Shown here: positions 8,600 to 17,943 of the stretch, in pieces | Numbering within the stretch: position 1 is the stretch's first letter | How the letters are laid out: each line of letters starts with the position of its first letter | Origin: RGIG7213 sp045545665 | GTDB lineage: Bacteria > Bacillota > Clostridia > Oscillospirales > CAG-272 | Length of the DNA stretch: 64,000 nt | Reading direction: 5' to 3' | Assembly (NCBI GenBank): GCA_045545665.1 | Contig: JAZQBL010000013.1 | Span: 1 to 64,000 of the forward strand | Made by a program: the position numbers and the translations under genes | The notes under the pieces: model-generated | The model's database searches: none | The model's input: the letters and a program-made list of their open reading frames with translations, nothing else | Told to the model about the DNA's origin: nothing

Positions 8600-9906
8600 C
8601 TGTCCTCCGAGTCGATCATATCGAGCTTTTCAAAAAGGGAAAACCTTTTTTTATCACTCTCGCTGAGCTCATCATCACCCTTTACGTCCGAACTGAGTTC
8701 CCCCTGCTTTAAAAGCGAAAAGCCGTATCCGAGCCAGGCAAACCAGGCAAAGGGACGCAAAACGGGATTTTCAGCGTACGGGAATTTCGCGATAAGTCTT
8801 TCCTTATCGGGAAAAACGGAGCTTATCATTCTTTTTCTTTGATATTTTTTAAGCTCTTTTTTATACTGCTTTTCGTCAAGGCTGTTTGAGTTCTTCGCCT
8901 TCAGATTACCGTAAGCACGGAAGAAAGCGTAACCGTCGTCACGTCTTTTGCCTATCCAGCCGCCGTTTTCGATATCAGTGAGGAACTCATCCACAACGTC
9001 TTTCGAAAGCCTTTCAAAAGTCATAAGCTCATTTTCTTTAAACCCGAAATATTCGACACCGCAGCTCATAACAACGTTGTATATCCCCGTATAAGAAAAT
9101 CTTTCAAGGCACGAAAAATATTCTTTCAGATCTATTTCATCTTTATATCTCTTGCAGTATACAAGCAAGTCGTAAAGCTGTCTTATGCTCGTTCCGCTTC
9201 TTATAAAGTGTTGTATCATATGAAGCGTGATATATATAAGATTTTCGGTAATACCGAGTGTTTTGAAAGATAATCCGTTTATAACAAAGCTGCTGTTGGA
9301 ATCGGATAATTTTTTATTAAAATCCTCTTTATCAAAAATTACGTCCGTTATTCTTTCAAAAAAAAGATCCGTATGAAGCTCGACCGTCCCTGCCTTCGGG
9401 TGCGTACACGTGGCGTGGTGCGAATATTCCGTTCTCGGCGCTATTTTATATCCGAGTCCCCTCATCACTTCATATGCGCTGTTTTCCTTATTTTTGGGAA
9501 TCAGGATATCAGTGTCGCACGACGTCCTGCATTCAGGTATTGCATAAAGAGACGAAAGGGACATTCCCTTCAATATCTTCGTCTGTATTCCCTTTTTCTC
9601 AAGCTGTGTTACAAGCTCGTATATCTGACCGCTTACGGCAGAGGAAGACATTATCTGCAGTTTTATTCGCTTTAAATATCTTGACGCCTCGTCCGGATAG
9701 CCGCTTTTCACCAATATATCCTGGAAGGCAATATCCGTCATAGCAGAACAGTTCTGAATCATTGCCGCAGAATACACACGTCTGAGTTTTTCGAAATCAA
9801 GCCCTTTGTCTTTACTGAAAAATTCTTCCAGCACTTCTTCCGAGACGGACTCGCCTTTTGCAGAAAAAGAGAAAAGGCGAATCAAAAGCAAAAAATCTTT
9901 TGTCAT
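8596..9906 (-). CDS. Nucleotidyltransferase family protein (PF14907 type)
   Basis: A 436-residue protein with the minimal nucleotidyltransferase fold of the NTP_transf_5 family: the ILKGMSLSSLY helix followed by CRTSCDTDILIPK, where the Asp-x-Asp pair probably binds metal. The C-terminal two thirds are helical. Members recur beside PqqD-like, HprK-like and S26-like genes, and in some lasso-peptide loci they add nucleotides to a phosphorylated peptide. Here it overlaps the S26-like gene at its 3' end and lies after a BY-kinase gene. The real substrate here is unknown. Confidence 0.82.
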   Translation of the reverse strand: MTKDFLLLIRLFSFSAKGESVSEEVLEEFFSKDKGLDFEKLRRVYSAAMIQNCSAMTDIAFQDILVKSGYPDEASRYLKRIKLQIMSSSAVSGQIYELVTQLEKKGIQTKILKGMSLSSLYAIPECRTSCDTDILIPKNKENSAYEVMRGLGYKIAPRTEYSHHATCTHPKAGTVELHTDLFFERITDVIFDKEDFNKKLSDSNSSFVINGLSFKTLGITENLIYITLHMIQHFIRSGTSIRQLYDLLVYCKRYKDEIDLKEYFSCLERFSYTGIYNVVMSCGVEYFGFKENELMTFERLSKDVVDEFLTDIENGGWIGKRRDDGYAFFRAYGNLKAKNSNSLDEKQYKKELKKYQRKRMISSVFPDKERLIAKFPYAENPVLRPFAWFAWLGYGFSLLKQGELSSDVKGDDELSESDKKRFSLFEKLDMIDSEDR

Positions 9907-9923
9907 ACGCCTTTTCCCTCCTT

Positions 9924-10622
9924 TTAAAGCTTCTTTTTCTTACGTCCGTAATATTTTCTGTTGTAATATTTACCGTAGTAGCCTGCCTGCATCTGCTCAA
10001 TACCGTTGAAGATAACTCCCATAATATTGGCATTTGCTTTTTCAAGCTGTTCTATACATTTTTTAAACAAACGCTTTTCAACAACTCCCGTTTTTACAAG
10101 AACTATCGTTCCATCGGACTTTGATGCAAACAGCGCCGCATCAATAAAAGTACCTACCGGAGGTGTGTCGAATATAACGATATCAAACATATCTCTGAGC
10201 TTTTTAATAAGATCCGAAAAAGCATCGGAGGAAATAAGCTCAACCGGGTTCGGCACACGTGTTTCCGCATCAAGGAAGAACATGTTTTCGTAAGGTGTTG
10301 CCGAAATAGCCTCCTCAAGTGGAGTCTTGCCCTGCAAATAGCTTACGACACCCACGTTACGCGGGATCTTCATTCTCTTACGCAAGGTCGTATGGCGAAG
10401 GTCACATTCGACAAGCAGCGTCTTTTTTCCGGATTCCGCCATAGCCAAAGCCAAGAACGTCGACACTGTACTTTTTCCCTCGTTGGGAACACAGCTCGTC
10501 ATAACTATCGTCTTTATTTCACGGCTGATAGAAGCGAACTGAATATTCGTTCGGAGAGTCTTTATTGAATCAAGTGCTATTTCATCAAGTGCCTTGTAAT
10601 CACTCATTATATTAAAATCCAT
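9924..10622 (-). CDS. BY-kinase (CpsD/EpsB-type tyrosine kinase), copy 1
   Basis: A 232-residue bacterial tyrosine kinase domain with Walker A CVPNEGKSTV, Walker A' LLVECDLRHTT and Walker B IVIFDTPPV. The C-terminus ends in a tyrosine cluster (YYGKYYNRKYYG), the usual autophosphorylation site. It pairs with the Wzz-like gene directly upstream, its transmembrane activator, and together they control polymer length and export in Gram-positive capsule loci. AAGGAG lies about 9 nt before the ATG. It differs in sequence from copy 2 (34322-35035), so the locus has two such pairs. Confidence 0.93.
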   Translation of the reverse strand: MDFNIMSDYKALDEIALDSIKTLRTNIQFASISREIKTIVMTSCVPNEGKSTVSTFLALAMAESGKKTLLVECDLRHTTLRKRMKIPRNVGVVSYLQGKTPLEEAISATPYENMFFLDAETRVPNPVELISSDAFSDLIKKLRDMFDIVIFDTPPVGTFIDAALFASKSDGTIVLVKTGVVEKRLFKKCIEQLEKANANIMGVIFNGIEQMQAGYYGKYYNRKYYGRKKKKL

Positions 10623-10634
10623 GATATACTCTCC

Positions 10635-11282
10635 TTATTTCTTTTTACCCTTGTTGTATCGTCCGATCTCCGCAAGGACTGTAAGATTATACGCTTTTTC
10701 GATATCCTCGGGCGTTCTTATCGTCGTGTTTGCAAATTCAAGAACAAACACTGTAACTATTCCGAGAAACGTCGATATTATTCCCGCCACTAATATAGGT
10801 CTCTGTCTTAAAGGACCTGTCGGAGATCCGGGTCTTGTAGCCGTTTCCAAAAACGAAATGTTATCAATACCCATAGTATCGCCAAGATACTCTATTATAG
10901 TTGCCGCATACACATTTGCGACGTTTGCAACTCTTGACGGATTAGTGCCGGAAGTAGTTACCGTCATCGTGTGCTTTTCAATATCTATGCTTACGCTTAC
11001 TCCGACACCGCCGAGCGATTCTCCGAGGTTTTCGGCAGCCATTGCCCTTACTTCACCCGTTTGCGACAAAAGCTGATAGTTCGGCATAAGTCTTTCAACT
11101 ATGGCAATTTCGTTTATGTTTGTCGAACCCTTGTCTATCGTATACAAAACCGCTCTTGCCGAATACGTGGGAACCTGTGTTGTATAATTCCAGTACGAAT
11201 ACAACGTGACGACCACGACGGGGAAAATAACAATAAACTTCATTCGTTTGCAAATAATGAATATTACGTCTCTTATCGTCAT
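10635..11282 (-). CDS. Wzz-domain chain-length determinant/BY-kinase activator, copy 1
   Basis: A 215-residue protein with the typical Wzz layout: an N-terminal membrane helix (about residues 15-31), an extracellular part containing a Val/Thr-rich strand (VGVSVSIDIEKHTMTVTTSGT) and a C-terminal membrane helix at about 172-192. The cytoplasmic tail is short and basic. It is 13 nt upstream of its kinase partner. In related systems the extracellular domain sets polysaccharide length and the tail switches on the BY-kinase. A distinct copy is at 35038-35772. Confidence 0.88.
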   Translation of the reverse strand: MTIRDVIFIICKRMKFIVIFPVVVVTLYSYWNYTTQVPTYSARAVLYTIDKGSTNINEIAIVERLMPNYQLLSQTGEVRAMAAENLGESLGGVGVSVSIDIEKHTMTVTTSGTNPSRVANVANVYAATIIEYLGDTMGIDNISFLETATRPGSPTGPLRQRPILVAGIISTFLGIVTVFVLEFANTTIRTPEDIEKAYNLTVLAEIGRYNKGKKK

Positions 11283-11295
11283 TGCCTCTTCCTCC

Positions 11296-12585
11296 TTACA
11301 TCAATCTGCGCTTCAAAAATTCAGCGCCGACAACTGCCAAAGCAGCAATAATACAAACACCGACGGATACTATTATCCATTGATTCTTTTTATACTGATC
11401 GTGAGCTATCTGCTCTCCCTCTTCATTGCTGTAAAGGCTGTATTCGCTTCTCTGCTCGCTTCCGTTTTGGAAAACTATTCTGTTTGTACGCAAACGGAAC
11501 GTCAGAAGCTCATCGTTGTCATACTTCAGAATACCCGTCGTAAGAAGAGTATTAAGCTCACAGCTTTCGGGAAGCGGACCGATATCAACAGAACATGAAG
11601 TGTAGTTGTTGAATATTATTTCACCGTAAGACACGGGTAAAAGTTTTCTCGCCTTTTGGTCGTTCGGTATTTCAACGCTTGCATAAACTCGTGTTCCGTC
11701 TGCAAGAGCAAAACCGTCAAGCTCGTTTACGACTGCTTTCGTAACTTCCAAAAGCTCTGCAACGTAATATCTTGAAAAAGACATAGTGAGCAAATTTGCA
11801 ATATCGGACGTGTAATTGTTTTTATATTCCGTTACATACGAACCGCTTTCATACGTAACAGCCACAACCTCACGGCCCGATGTGTTCATTGCTCCCACTA
11901 TCGACAAAAGACCTGCATCGCCGAATTCACCGCAGGCATAAAAATTGACCTCATCGTTATACGATTTGTGATCGGGATTAAGAATACTGTGATCACGCGA
12001 ATACGACGAAGCGCCGTCCAAAGAATAATATAAATTCGATGAAAGCATCGTCTTTATTTCCGAAAGATTGTACGCTTCATATGCAAGAAGCAACAAGTCG
12101 TCAACCGTCGTAACAGCTCTTGTGTCACGTGCACCGTCGGGACTTGTAAATGTGGTGTTCGCCATACCGATCTGTGCGGCGGTTGCATTCATCAATGCAA
12201 CGAAATCCTCGACCGATTCCGACACTTCAACCGCGAGTGCTCTTGCCGCACTGCCGTCGTCCTTTATAAGCAACGACGCAAGATGGTCTTCGTAAGCTTC
12301 CTCGGAGAAGCCCGATTTGATTATCGTATCCTGTCTGTTCTGATACTCGATGGTTACCGCTGTCATAAGGCGTGATATTCCGCCGTATGACGGAACCTTA
12401 GTGTCGGACGAGTTTGTATAAAGCAACGTGTCAGTCGTAACGTCAGCCACGGCAGCACCTTTTAACGTTTTGGAAAGTGCTGTGGGCGCTTCCTTGTTCA
12501 CTTGATTTTTATCAAGTGATACCGCATATGAGGGTAACGCAAACAGCATCACCAACAAAAGAAGTACCGAAAAAAACCTTTTCAT
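11296..12585 (-). CDS. D-alanyl-D-alanine carboxypeptidase homologue with altered active-site motifs
   Basis: The 429-residue protein has a signal peptide (MKRFFSVLLLLVMLFALPSYA), a peptidase S11 penicillin-binding-type fold and a C-terminal membrane helix (about 405-424). The S11 layout is clear, but the motifs are not intact. The SxxK motif before LMTAV reads GISR, the SGN motif is replaced by KDDG, and no KTG strand is evident. It is therefore probably a non-catalytic relative. The ATG at 12585 has GGAG 6 nt upstream. It lies between the DegT gene and Wzz copy 1, so it may have been recruited for polysaccharide attachment or recognition. Confidence 0.78.
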   Translation of the reverse strand: MKRFFSVLLLLVMLFALPSYAVSLDKNQVNKEAPTALSKTLKGAAVADVTTDTLLYTNSSDTKVPSYGGISRLMTAVTIEYQNRQDTIIKSGFSEEAYEDHLASLLIKDDGSAARALAVEVSESVEDFVALMNATAAQIGMANTTFTSPDGARDTRAVTTVDDLLLLAYEAYNLSEIKTMLSSNLYYSLDGASSYSRDHSILNPDHKSYNDEVNFYACGEFGDAGLLSIVGAMNTSGREVVAVTYESGSYVTEYKNNYTSDIANLLTMSFSRYYVAELLEVTKAVVNELDGFALADGTRVYASVEIPNDQKARKLLPVSYGEIIFNNYTSCSVDIGPLPESCELNTLLTTGILKYDNDELLTFRLRTNRIVFQNGSEQRSEYSLYSNEEGEQIAHDQYKKNQWIIVSVGVCIIAALAVVGAEFLKRRLM

Positions 12586-12658
12586 TTCATTCTCCATTTT
12601 CGTACAGCTTCCACGCACCGAGCGTTTTGAGCCGTATTTTTTCACCGTATGATTGAGA

Positions 12659-13774
12659 TTATTTTAATATTTTTTTGATGCACGTTATGATCTTGTCCAT
12701 ATCTTCATCCGTATTTTTTATATCGCTCGGCAAGCAGATACCGCTTTCAAAAATTTTGTCGCTGACACTCACACCGTCTTTTTCGGTTACGTAACCGTAA
12801 TTTGAGAAGATCGGCTGAAGGTGCATCGGCTTCCACATAGGACGGCTTTCGATATTTTCCTTTGCAAGCCCTTCGACTATTTTCATAAAATCAAATGATC
12901 CGATAGCGGTCGTAAGCCAGTGTGTAGGGTAAGCACACGCTTCAGCTTCATGAAATTTCATTCCGGAAAAGCCTTCAAGCTCGCTTTTATATATATCGTA
13001 TATCCTTCTTTTTTTCTCGACAAATTCGTCAAGTGTATTCATCTGACCGCAACCGATACCCGCACTTATATTCGACATACGGTAATTATACCCTACCTCG
13101 CTGTGCTGATACCACGGCGCGGGATCACGTGACTGTGTTGCCCAGAAGAGCGCCTTGTCTGCATCCTCGTCGCTGTCAGTCAAAAGCATTCCTCCGCCGG
13201 AGGTCGTTATTATTTTGTTTCCGTTAAAGGAAATTGCGCCGTATTTTCCGTCAGAACCTACAAAACGTCCCTTGTATTTTGCACCGAGTGCTTCTGCGGC
13301 GTCTTCAATGAGTATAGCTCCGTGGGAATCACATATCTTTTTTATCTCGTCGATCTTACCGGGAACACCGAACAGATGCACTAAAATAACAGCTTTGCAA
13401 CTCGGATATTTTTCGAATGCTTTTTCAAGTGCCGCAGGCGACATATTCCACGTTTCTTCCTCGCTGTCTATGAATACCGGTGTCGCATGCTGGTACATTA
13501 TCGGGCTTGCCGAAGCAGAAAACGTAAGTGATTGGCAAAATACGATATCCCCGCTTTTCACACCGGAAAGCTTAAGAGCCAAATGTATGGCAGCGGTGCC
13601 GGAGGACAGAGCGACGGCACGCTTTTTTCCCGAATAATCGCACATTCTTTTTTCAAATTCAGTAACGTTCGGCCCGAGAGGAATTACCATATTTGTGGCA
13701 AAAGCGCTGTTTATGTATTCCATCTCAGTTCCGTTCATAGTAGGTGAAGATAAAAAAATTCTTTTCTTTTCCAT
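12659..13774 (-). CDS. DegT/DnrJ/EryC1/StrS aminotransferase (sugar transaminase)
   Basis: A 371-residue PLP enzyme of the sugar-nucleotide aminotransferase family. Signatures are ALSSGTAAIHLALKL (cofactor phosphate loop), IEDAAEALGAKYKGR, and the Schiff-base lysine in FNGNKIITTSGGG at about residue 190. The family makes amino-sugar nucleotides for surface glycans, with PglE/bacillosamine-type enzymes being close relatives; the exact product is not clear. It is the first gene after an internal promoter (13846-13874) and begins the second transcript of the polysaccharide locus. Confidence 0.9.
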   Translation of the reverse strand: MEKKRIFLSSPTMNGTEMEYINSAFATNMVIPLGPNVTEFEKRMCDYSGKKRAVALSSGTAAIHLALKLSGVKSGDIVFCQSLTFSASASPIMYQHATPVFIDSEEETWNMSPAALEKAFEKYPSCKAVILVHLFGVPGKIDEIKKICDSHGAILIEDAAEALGAKYKGRFVGSDGKYGAISFNGNKIITTSGGGMLLTDSDEDADKALFWATQSRDPAPWYQHSEVGYNYRMSNISAGIGCGQMNTLDEFVEKKRRIYDIYKSELEGFSGMKFHEAEACAYPTHWLTTAIGSFDFMKIVEGLAKENIESRPMWKPMHLQPIFSNYGYVTEKDGVSVSDKIFESGICLPSDIKNTDEDMDKIITCIKKILK

Positions 13775-13845
13775 AAATCTCTCCGTAAGATCGTCTTTGA
13801 CGTCTCAATTTACAAATTTTATAACTGCCGGTTACTTATTATATT

Positions 13846-13874
13846 ATTATATAACTTATTAACGCAAAATACAA
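13846..13874 (-). promoter_or_regulatory. Internal sigma-A promoter of the polysaccharide locus
   Basis: On the minus strand TTGTAT, 17 nt, TATAAT, in the 110-nt gap before the DegT gene. It would let the downstream genes (DegT through coaD) be expressed separately from the glycosyltransferase block. Confidence 0.6.
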
Positions 13875-13885
13875 TAGTTTTATAC

Positions 13886-14884
13886 TTATTTTTTCAGCTT
13901 TCGGTAAAAATTCTGAACAGGCTCAAACTCCTGTCCTATAAGCCATTTCATAATTTTCTTACTTTTGAGCGAAAGTAAAAACAAGTTAAGCTTTTCGTAT
14001 TTATTTACGTGTTTTTTAATTAACTTTTTATCTTTGAGCAGGTTTTCCGCAAGCTTTTTATTATATTCGTCCGACTCATCTTCCGGATATTTCATGTTTT
14101 CCAGCATAAAAAGCTTGTGAAGGTTGTAATAATTAACTACTGCACCGGAATAATATTTTTCGTCAACGGTCTTTATGTAATCTATTCTTTCTCTCAGTGC
14201 TGCCGCTTTATCACACTGTTTTCTGAACGTTGAGTGACCTATTATGCTGATGGGACGGTATATGTAGTGATACAATATTTCGTCTATCTGTACGAGCTTT
14301 TTGGCATTCAACAGTATTTCGGGCATCTTTGCCTCGTCCTCATACGTCCGCCCTTTTGGAAAAACAACATTTTTTATAACGTCAGCTCTGTATACCTTTG
14401 ACCAAAGGGCAACGATATTCGTGTAATTCCCGCCGTGCGCGCGGCACAGCATCTCATCAAGCATATCAGCACCTGACATAATTTGAACCGCACCGCTTCC
14501 TCCGGTGACAGATGCATCTCTGTTGTGCTTACACTGCACGATGTCGGCATCGTATTCGTACGCAGTCTTCATAAGACGCTCGAACATATTTTTTTCTATC
14601 ACGTCGTCACTGTCGACAAAGCCGATATATTCGCCTTTTGCCGCCGCTACCGCTCTGTTTCTCGCCTCACTCACACCGCCGTTTTCAAAATGCAAAGTCT
14701 TCACACGGCTGTCTTTTTGGGCATATATATCGCATATTTCACTGCTTCCGTCAGTTGAACCGTCATCGGAAAGAATAAGTTCAAACTCGGTAAAGGTCTG
14801 CGCCAAAACCGACTCTATCATCTTCCCCAGCTCATCTTTGACATTGTACACCGGCGTAAGTATACTCAGTTTAACGTTATCCAT
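13886..14884 (-). CDS. GT2 family glycosyltransferase
   Basis: A 332-residue GT-A-fold glycosyltransferase: LSILTPVYNVKDELGKMI at the start, LILSDDGSTDGSSEICD, NGGVSEARNRAVAAAKGEY and the metal-binding FVDSDDVIEK. No membrane segment is seen. The ATG at 14884 is preceded by GGAG and overlaps the end of the GT4 gene by 8 nt. It is the last gene of the block before the internal promoter. Donor and acceptor cannot be read from sequence. Confidence 0.9.
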   Translation of the reverse strand: MDNVKLSILTPVYNVKDELGKMIESVLAQTFTEFELILSDDGSTDGSSEICDIYAQKDSRVKTLHFENGGVSEARNRAVAAAKGEYIGFVDSDDVIEKNMFERLMKTAYEYDADIVQCKHNRDASVTGGSGAVQIMSGADMLDEMLCRAHGGNYTNIVALWSKVYRADVIKNVVFPKGRTYEDEAKMPEILLNAKKLVQIDEILYHYIYRPISIIGHSTFRKQCDKAAALRERIDYIKTVDEKYYSGAVVNYYNLHKLFMLENMKYPEDESDEYNKKLAENLLKDKKLIKKHVNKYEKLNLFLLSLKSKKIMKWLIGQEFEPVQNFYRKLKK

Positions 14885-16040
14885 CATTCTCCAACAATTC
14901 ATCAAACATTTTTTCTATCTCTTTTATAGAATTTTTCGGATCAAAATACTCAGCGCGCTTTTCTGCTCCCGCTTTACACTTTTTATAAAACTCCTCATCG
15001 GTAAGCATCTTTTCAATCGCCGCCATAAGTGAGTCGTCATCCACCTCAGATAATATACCGCAAGTTTCATCGCCAAACAATTCACCGACAGACGGAAAAG
15101 ATGATACAACGGGAATACCGAGTGCAAGCGCCTCCTGGCACACTATAGGCAATCCCTCCGTAAAAGAAGAACACACAAAGAAGTCTGACTTTGCCATATA
15201 TTTGTACGGGTTACTGTCGTACCCTGTCAAAAGAACGGTGTCCTCTACGGATTCTTCTGAAATAATATCTTCTATCTTTTCTTTCAGATCACCGTCTCCA
15301 ACAATAACTAACGCATGCTCTATTCCTTTTTCAAGCAACCTTTTATGTATACGGACGAGTCTTTCATAACCTTTTTCGTAGCTAAGCCTTCCTACGGAAC
15401 AAATAATTTTTTTGTCAAGAAAAGATTTTGGAAAACACATTTTTTCTTCAGAGAGAGAAAGTATTCTTTCTTTATTTATTGGGTTATACAGAACAACCGA
15501 ATCGTATTTTCCGTCAAATACTTTATCGAAGCTCTTTTTTGCAGTCTCGGAAACGCATACATATTTGTCAAATTTAGAATAATATTTTGGGTCTTTCTTG
15601 TATTTACTGTGATAATTTATAAAGCCATCATCTATAGAAATATCACCATGTACCCAGACAATTTTTTTTGATTTTTTATTGCTTGAATTTGCTATCATAT
15701 ATTCAGCACCTGCAAACGAAAAAGCTATCTCTATATCATAGTCATTTCCTATCGCTAATCTGTGATACAGTTTTGGATGTTTTTTTATATTCTTTTCAGA
15801 ATAATTTATCAGCATACTTCGCAACTTCCAAAATATTCTATTGTTCGGAACAACAAACGATTCAAACGGATGCTTTAACTTCAGCAAATCAACAGCGTTT
15901 CTGTACATTTCACCGGCTTCTCTTTCCAGCATTACAGAAACATCATATTTGCTTTTATCAAGAGATGTCACTACGTCTATCAATGCACGCGCTTCACCTC
16001 CAGCTATCATATATCTGTGATAAAAAAGGATTTTTTTCAT
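14877..16040 (-). CDS. GT4 family glycosyltransferase
   Basis: A 387-residue GT-B glycosyltransferase with the N-terminal start ILFYHRYMIAGGEARALIDV (cf. the GT4 GGxxR loop), a SVGRLSYEKGYERLVRIH donor-domain strand and the EX7E-type FTEGLPIVCQEALALGIPV motif near residue 300. It overlaps the wecB gene by 4 nt at its start and the next GT2 by 8 nt at its end. Adds one sugar of the surface polysaccharide; the specific linkage is unknown. Confidence 0.92.
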   Translation of the reverse strand: MKKILFYHRYMIAGGEARALIDVVTSLDKSKYDVSVMLEREAGEMYRNAVDLLKLKHPFESFVVPNNRIFWKLRSMLINYSEKNIKKHPKLYHRLAIGNDYDIEIAFSFAGAEYMIANSSNKKSKKIVWVHGDISIDDGFINYHSKYKKDPKYYSKFDKYVCVSETAKKSFDKVFDGKYDSVVLYNPINKERILSLSEEKMCFPKSFLDKKIICSVGRLSYEKGYERLVRIHKRLLEKGIEHALVIVGDGDLKEKIEDIISEESVEDTVLLTGYDSNPYKYMAKSDFFVCSSFTEGLPIVCQEALALGIPVVSSFPSVGELFGDETCGILSEVDDDSLMAAIEKMLTDEEFYKKCKAGAEKRAEYFDPKNSIKEIEKMFDELLENDG

Positions 16041-17152
16041 TTCTTTATTTCCAAATTACTATCTCTTATAATAATATCTGCTATCCTGCAGCTTGCATTA
16101 CCGTCTCCGTAAGGGTTGGATGCTTTACTCATTTGTTCATACTCACATTTATCTGTCAAAAGTATACGGCAATTTTCATAAATATTATTTTCATCCGTTC
16201 CTACCAACTTCAATGTTCCCGCCTCAACCCCTTCGGGACGTTCTGTGGTATCACGCATAACAAGAACGGGAACACCTAACGACGGTGCTTCCTCTTGTAT
16301 ACCTCCGGAGTCGGTAAGAACAATATGGCTTCTTGACAAAAAATTGTGAAAATCCAAAACGTCAAGAGGCTCTATTATTTTCACACGATCTATATTTCCG
16401 AATACGTCGTTTGCGGTTTTGCGAACAACAGGATTCATATGTATCGGGTATACAACTTTAACATCACCGAATTCTTCAACTATCCTACGGATAGCTTTAA
16501 ACATATTCTCCATAGGTTGTCCGAGATTTTCACGTCTATGAGCAGTCAATAATATTAATCGACTGTCTTTCGCCCATTCGAGTACCGGATGGGTATAATC
16601 ATCCCTCACTGTAGTCTTCAAAGCATCTATAGCTGTGTTTCCGGTAACAAAAATACTTTTCGGATCTTTTCCCTCTTTAAGCAAATTTTCCTTTGCCTTT
16701 TCTGTAGGAGCAAAATTATATTTACTTACAATGCCAACAGCCTGTCTGTTGAACTCTTCCGGATACGGCGAATAGATATCATACGTTCTAAGTCCTGCCT
16801 CAACATGACCGACCGGTATGCGTTTGTAAAAGCAAGCAAGAGCGGATGCGAACGTGGTCGTTGTATCACCGTGAACCAGAACAATGTCAGGCAATTCTTT
16901 CTCAAGAACCTCACCAAGTCTCGAAAGTATTCCGCAGGTAACATCGAACAGCGTCTGTTTTTCTTTCATAATCGACAAGTCGTAGTCAGGGATAACGCCA
17001 AACGTGCTTAAAACACTATCAAGCATTTGTCTGTGTTGTCCCGTCACACATACTTTCACATCAACACCGTCTCTTCTTTTCAGTTCTTTGATCAGCGGAC
17101 ACATTTTAATAGCTTCCGGTCGTGTTCCGAAAACAAGCATTATTTTTTTCAT
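16037..17152 (-). CDS. wecB: UDP-N-acetylglucosamine 2-epimerase (non-hydrolysing)
   Basis: A 371-residue cytoplasmic enzyme that interconverts UDP-GlcNAc and UDP-ManNAc. Signatures: FGTRPEAIKMCPL, VTGQHRQMLDSV, VHGDTTTTFA, GHVEAGLRT, LTAHRREN and LTDSGGIQEEAP. ManNAc or ManNAcA is therefore likely in the polysaccharide; no wecC dehydrogenase was seen in the window. The gene sits between GT32 and GT4 genes with tight spacing, overlapping the GT4 start by 4 nt. Confidence 0.96.
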   Translation of the reverse strand: MKKIMLVFGTRPEAIKMCPLIKELKRRDGVDVKVCVTGQHRQMLDSVLSTFGVIPDYDLSIMKEKQTLFDVTCGILSRLGEVLEKELPDIVLVHGDTTTTFASALACFYKRIPVGHVEAGLRTYDIYSPYPEEFNRQAVGIVSKYNFAPTEKAKENLLKEGKDPKSIFVTGNTAIDALKTTVRDDYTHPVLEWAKDSRLILLTAHRRENLGQPMENMFKAIRRIVEEFGDVKVVYPIHMNPVVRKTANDVFGNIDRVKIIEPLDVLDFHNFLSRSHIVLTDSGGIQEEAPSLGVPVLVMRDTTERPEGVEAGTLKLVGTDENNIYENCRILLTDKCEYEQMSKASNPYGDGNASCRIADIIIRDSNLEIKK

Positions 17153-17169
17153 ATATTCACCTGACGCAC

Positions 17170-17943
17170 TTATTTTTTTATTTTATTTTTGACCCTATCT
17201 ATTTTTTCATTTCCAAATATTTTTCTGAGCATTCTGTTCGGAAAATATCTGATCTTATCCCATCTTGCAGCCTTTTTTCGTAATTTTCTTTTACGATCCA
17301 AACTTGCTTGATACTCTTCGGATTTCCACGAAGCTGCGAACCAATGAATCGTGTGCGTGTTCTCAGTATCATGCATACATAAATTATAATCTAACGGGCA
17401 TAAGTAATCTTTAGGTAATAGTACAAAATCATCGATCTCACTGAATTCACCATTAATATTAAAACCAATATTTTTAAGAGAAACAGTATCAATACAGGGG
17501 CTCGGTGTCATATCATATGTACCATCATCTAGCAGAAAATGTCTATCTTCATACGCTTTCATCATCGATTTTATAACATGATTATGTTTTTCAGCTCCAA
17601 AGCCTAATCCTAAAGCAACAAACTCTTCTGTTTCGTAACCTGCGAAACCATTTGAATTTAATAAATCATCAAGGCATTTTATAGTCTCAACATCCGTATC
17701 TAAATAAATGCCACCATTATTGTAAATTATGTCCAGTCTCGCATAGTCAGGAACAAACCCCCATTTTTTCGCATCATAAGCTTCCTTCATAAATGGAATC
17801 TTCGTTATATCATAATTACTTTCATTCCATTCTATTATCTCATAGTCAGGGCATTTCTTTTTCCAACTTTTTATACATTTTTTCGCAAGTTTAGTTTTCG
17901 GAGCACCACCAAACCAACAATAATGAATTTTTTTCGGTATCAT
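17170..17943 (-). CDS. GT32-type glycosyltransferase (sugar-binding DXD), copy A
   Basis: A 257-residue protein of the capsular GT32 type. It begins MIPKKIHYCWFGG and has the DXD motif in YNNGGIYLDTDVE; other marks are GFVPDYARLD and TIHWFAASW. It is 41-nt neighbour to the wecB gene and overlaps copy B by 4 nt. Copies A, B (17940-18734) and C (27907-28605) start with the same stretch and differ in the C-terminal third, so they are probably paralogues adding different sugars. Low GC by eye. Confidence 0.88.
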   Translation of the reverse strand: MIPKKIHYCWFGGAPKTKLAKKCIKSWKKKCPDYEIIEWNESNYDITKIPFMKEAYDAKKWGFVPDYARLDIIYNNGGIYLDTDVETIKCLDDLLNSNGFAGYETEEFVALGLGFGAEKHNHVIKSMMKAYEDRHFLLDDGTYDMTPSPCIDTVSLKNIGFNINGEFSEIDDFVLLPKDYLCPLDYNLCMHDTENTHTIHWFAASWKSEEYQASLDRKRKLRKKAARWDKIRYFPNRMLRKIFGNEKIDRVKNKIKK

